In this document: piece by piece, positions 63,485-64,000 of the stretch
How the letters are laid out: each line of letters opens with the position of its first letter
Numbering within the stretch: the first letter of the stretch is position 1
Source: Pseudomonas sp. ICMP22404
GTDB taxonomy: Bacteria; Pseudomonadota; Gammaproteobacteria; Pseudomonadales; Pseudomonadaceae
Assembly: GCF_006227205.1 (NCBI RefSeq)
Contig: NZ_VCNG01000009.1
Span: 186,001 to 250,000, forward strand
Length of the DNA stretch: 64,000 bases
Reading direction: 5' to 3'
Made by a program: the position numbers and the translations under genes
The notes under the pieces: generated by a model
The model's database searches: none
What the model saw: the letters and a program-made list of their open reading frames with translations, nothing else
Told to the model about the DNA's origin: nothing

Positions 63485-64000
63485 ATGTCCGAGACGTTGC
63501 TCAGTTCCCGTAATCTGGCTTTCGAGCTGTACGAAGTCCTCGATGCCGAGGGCCTGACCCAGCGCGAGCGGTTCGCCGAACACAATCGCGAAACCTTCGA
63601 CGCGGCCATCGGCACGGCCCGCAGCATTGCCGAGAAATACTTCGCCCCCCACAACCGCAAGAACGATGAAAACGAACCACGCTACGAAGACGGCCAGGCC
63701 ATTCTCATTCCAGAGGTGAAACCGGCCGTGGACGCCTTCCTCGAGGCTGGTTTCCTCAACGCCGCGCGCAGTTTCGAGGCCGGTGGCATGCAACTGCCCA
63801 CGTTGCTGTCCCAGGCCTGCTTCGCCCACTTTCAATCCGCCAATGCCGCTTCAACCTCCTATCCGTTCCTGACCATGGGCGCGGCGAACCTGATCGAGAG
63901 CTTCGGCGACGAGGAGCAGAAACGCCGCTTTCTGCAACCGATGATCGAGGGTCGCTTCTTCGGCACCATGGCCCTGACCGAACCCCATGCGGGCTCTTCG
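63485..64000 (+). CDS. Acyl-CoA dehydrogenase, 5' part (cut by window edge)
   Basis: The first 172 codons of a large acyl-CoA dehydrogenase, open to the end of the window. ATG at 63485 follows AAAGGTAGG. The protein begins M-S-E-T-L-L-S-S-R-N-L-A-F-E-L-Y-E and has the N-terminal helical domain pattern, ending in G-T-M-A-L-T-E-P-H-A-G-S-S, the start of the flavin/substrate-binding middle domain. Such FadE-type enzymes with this N-terminus are usually about 600 residues. It matches the P. aeruginosa PA5020 position, likely a fatty-acid or related acyl-CoA oxidation step. Confidence 0.92.
   Translation, partial: MSETLLSSRNLAFELYEVLDAEGLTQRERFAEHNRETFDAAIGTARSIAEKYFAPHNRKNDENEPRYEDGQAILIPEVKPAVDAFLEAGFLNAARSFEAGGMQLPTLLSQACFAHFQSANAASTSYPFLTMGAANLIESFGDEEQKRRFLQPMIEGRFFGTMALTEPHAGSS

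Overview
This is a 64 kb piece of a high-GC gammaproteobacterial chromosome, almost certainly a Pseudomonas of the fluorescens group. Three things point there. The gene order recalls the P. aeruginosa interval from about PA4969 to PA5020 (cpdA, nudF, thiC, opmH, waaA, hldE, msbA, waaL, LPS core genes, waaF, glnE, aceEF, dipA, msrA, acyl-CoA dehydrogenase). Many gaps hold the REP/REPIN repeats typical of P. fluorescens (core TGTGGGAGCGAGCCTGCTCGCGAT, given here as a 24-base type label, and a second TGTGGCGAGGGGATT type). Codon use is G/C-ending throughout. Orthology statements rest on remembered synteny and protein motifs; no search was run.

Layout. 1-6.7 kb: cpdA, a DUF1249 gene and nudF on the minus strand, a plus-strand lipoprotein, then the thiamin-linked pair cytX and thiC (minus) with a clear TPP riboswitch ahead of thiC. 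6.7-14.3 kb: opmH (TolC-like), waaA (Kdo transferase), a divergent LysR regulator and SMR efflux pair, and a plus-strand trio of FAD oxidoreductase, aldo/keto reductase and an unknown gene. 14.3-39.1 kb: the LPS assembly region. It holds three variable glycan genes, hldE, a stand-alone APS kinase, msbA, a WaaL ligase fused to a kinase-like domain, a minus-strand run of glycosyltransferases, DnpA-like deacetylase, Mig-14-like protein and carbamoyltransferase, an AT-rich 0.9 kb gap, and the tightly coupled waaF-waaC-waaG-waaP-wapP-wapQ-double-kinase operon. 39.1-52.5 kb: two REPINs, glnE, aceE-aceF, a PhoD-like phosphatase, dipA and msrA. 52.5-64 kb: more REP DNA, rlmJ, an orphan T6SS vgrG with its DUF4123 adaptor, a DUF2165 membrane protein, putP and putA around an operator-rich control region, and the start of an acyl-CoA dehydrogenase cut by the window edge.

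How it works together. The LPS genes cover most steps: Kdo transfer (WaaA), ADP-heptose supply (HldE), heptose addition (WaaC, WaaF), hexose addition (WaaG and others), phosphorylation (WaaP, WapP and relatives), carbamoylation (WapO), lipid A-core flipping (MsbA) and O-antigen ligation (WaaL). The least explained parts are the kinase-fold proteins. There are six kinase-like domains in five genes; two of them (the WaaL fusion and WapQ) lack the usual catalytic aspartate and one gene carries two domains. The APS kinase inside this locus hints at PAPS supply for a sulfated surface glycan, but no sulfotransferase was recognised here. Two regulatory regions can be read directly: five GTTGCACC boxes between putP and putA, and a pair of GTAGT-N3-ACTAC palindromes 52 bp apart before aceE.
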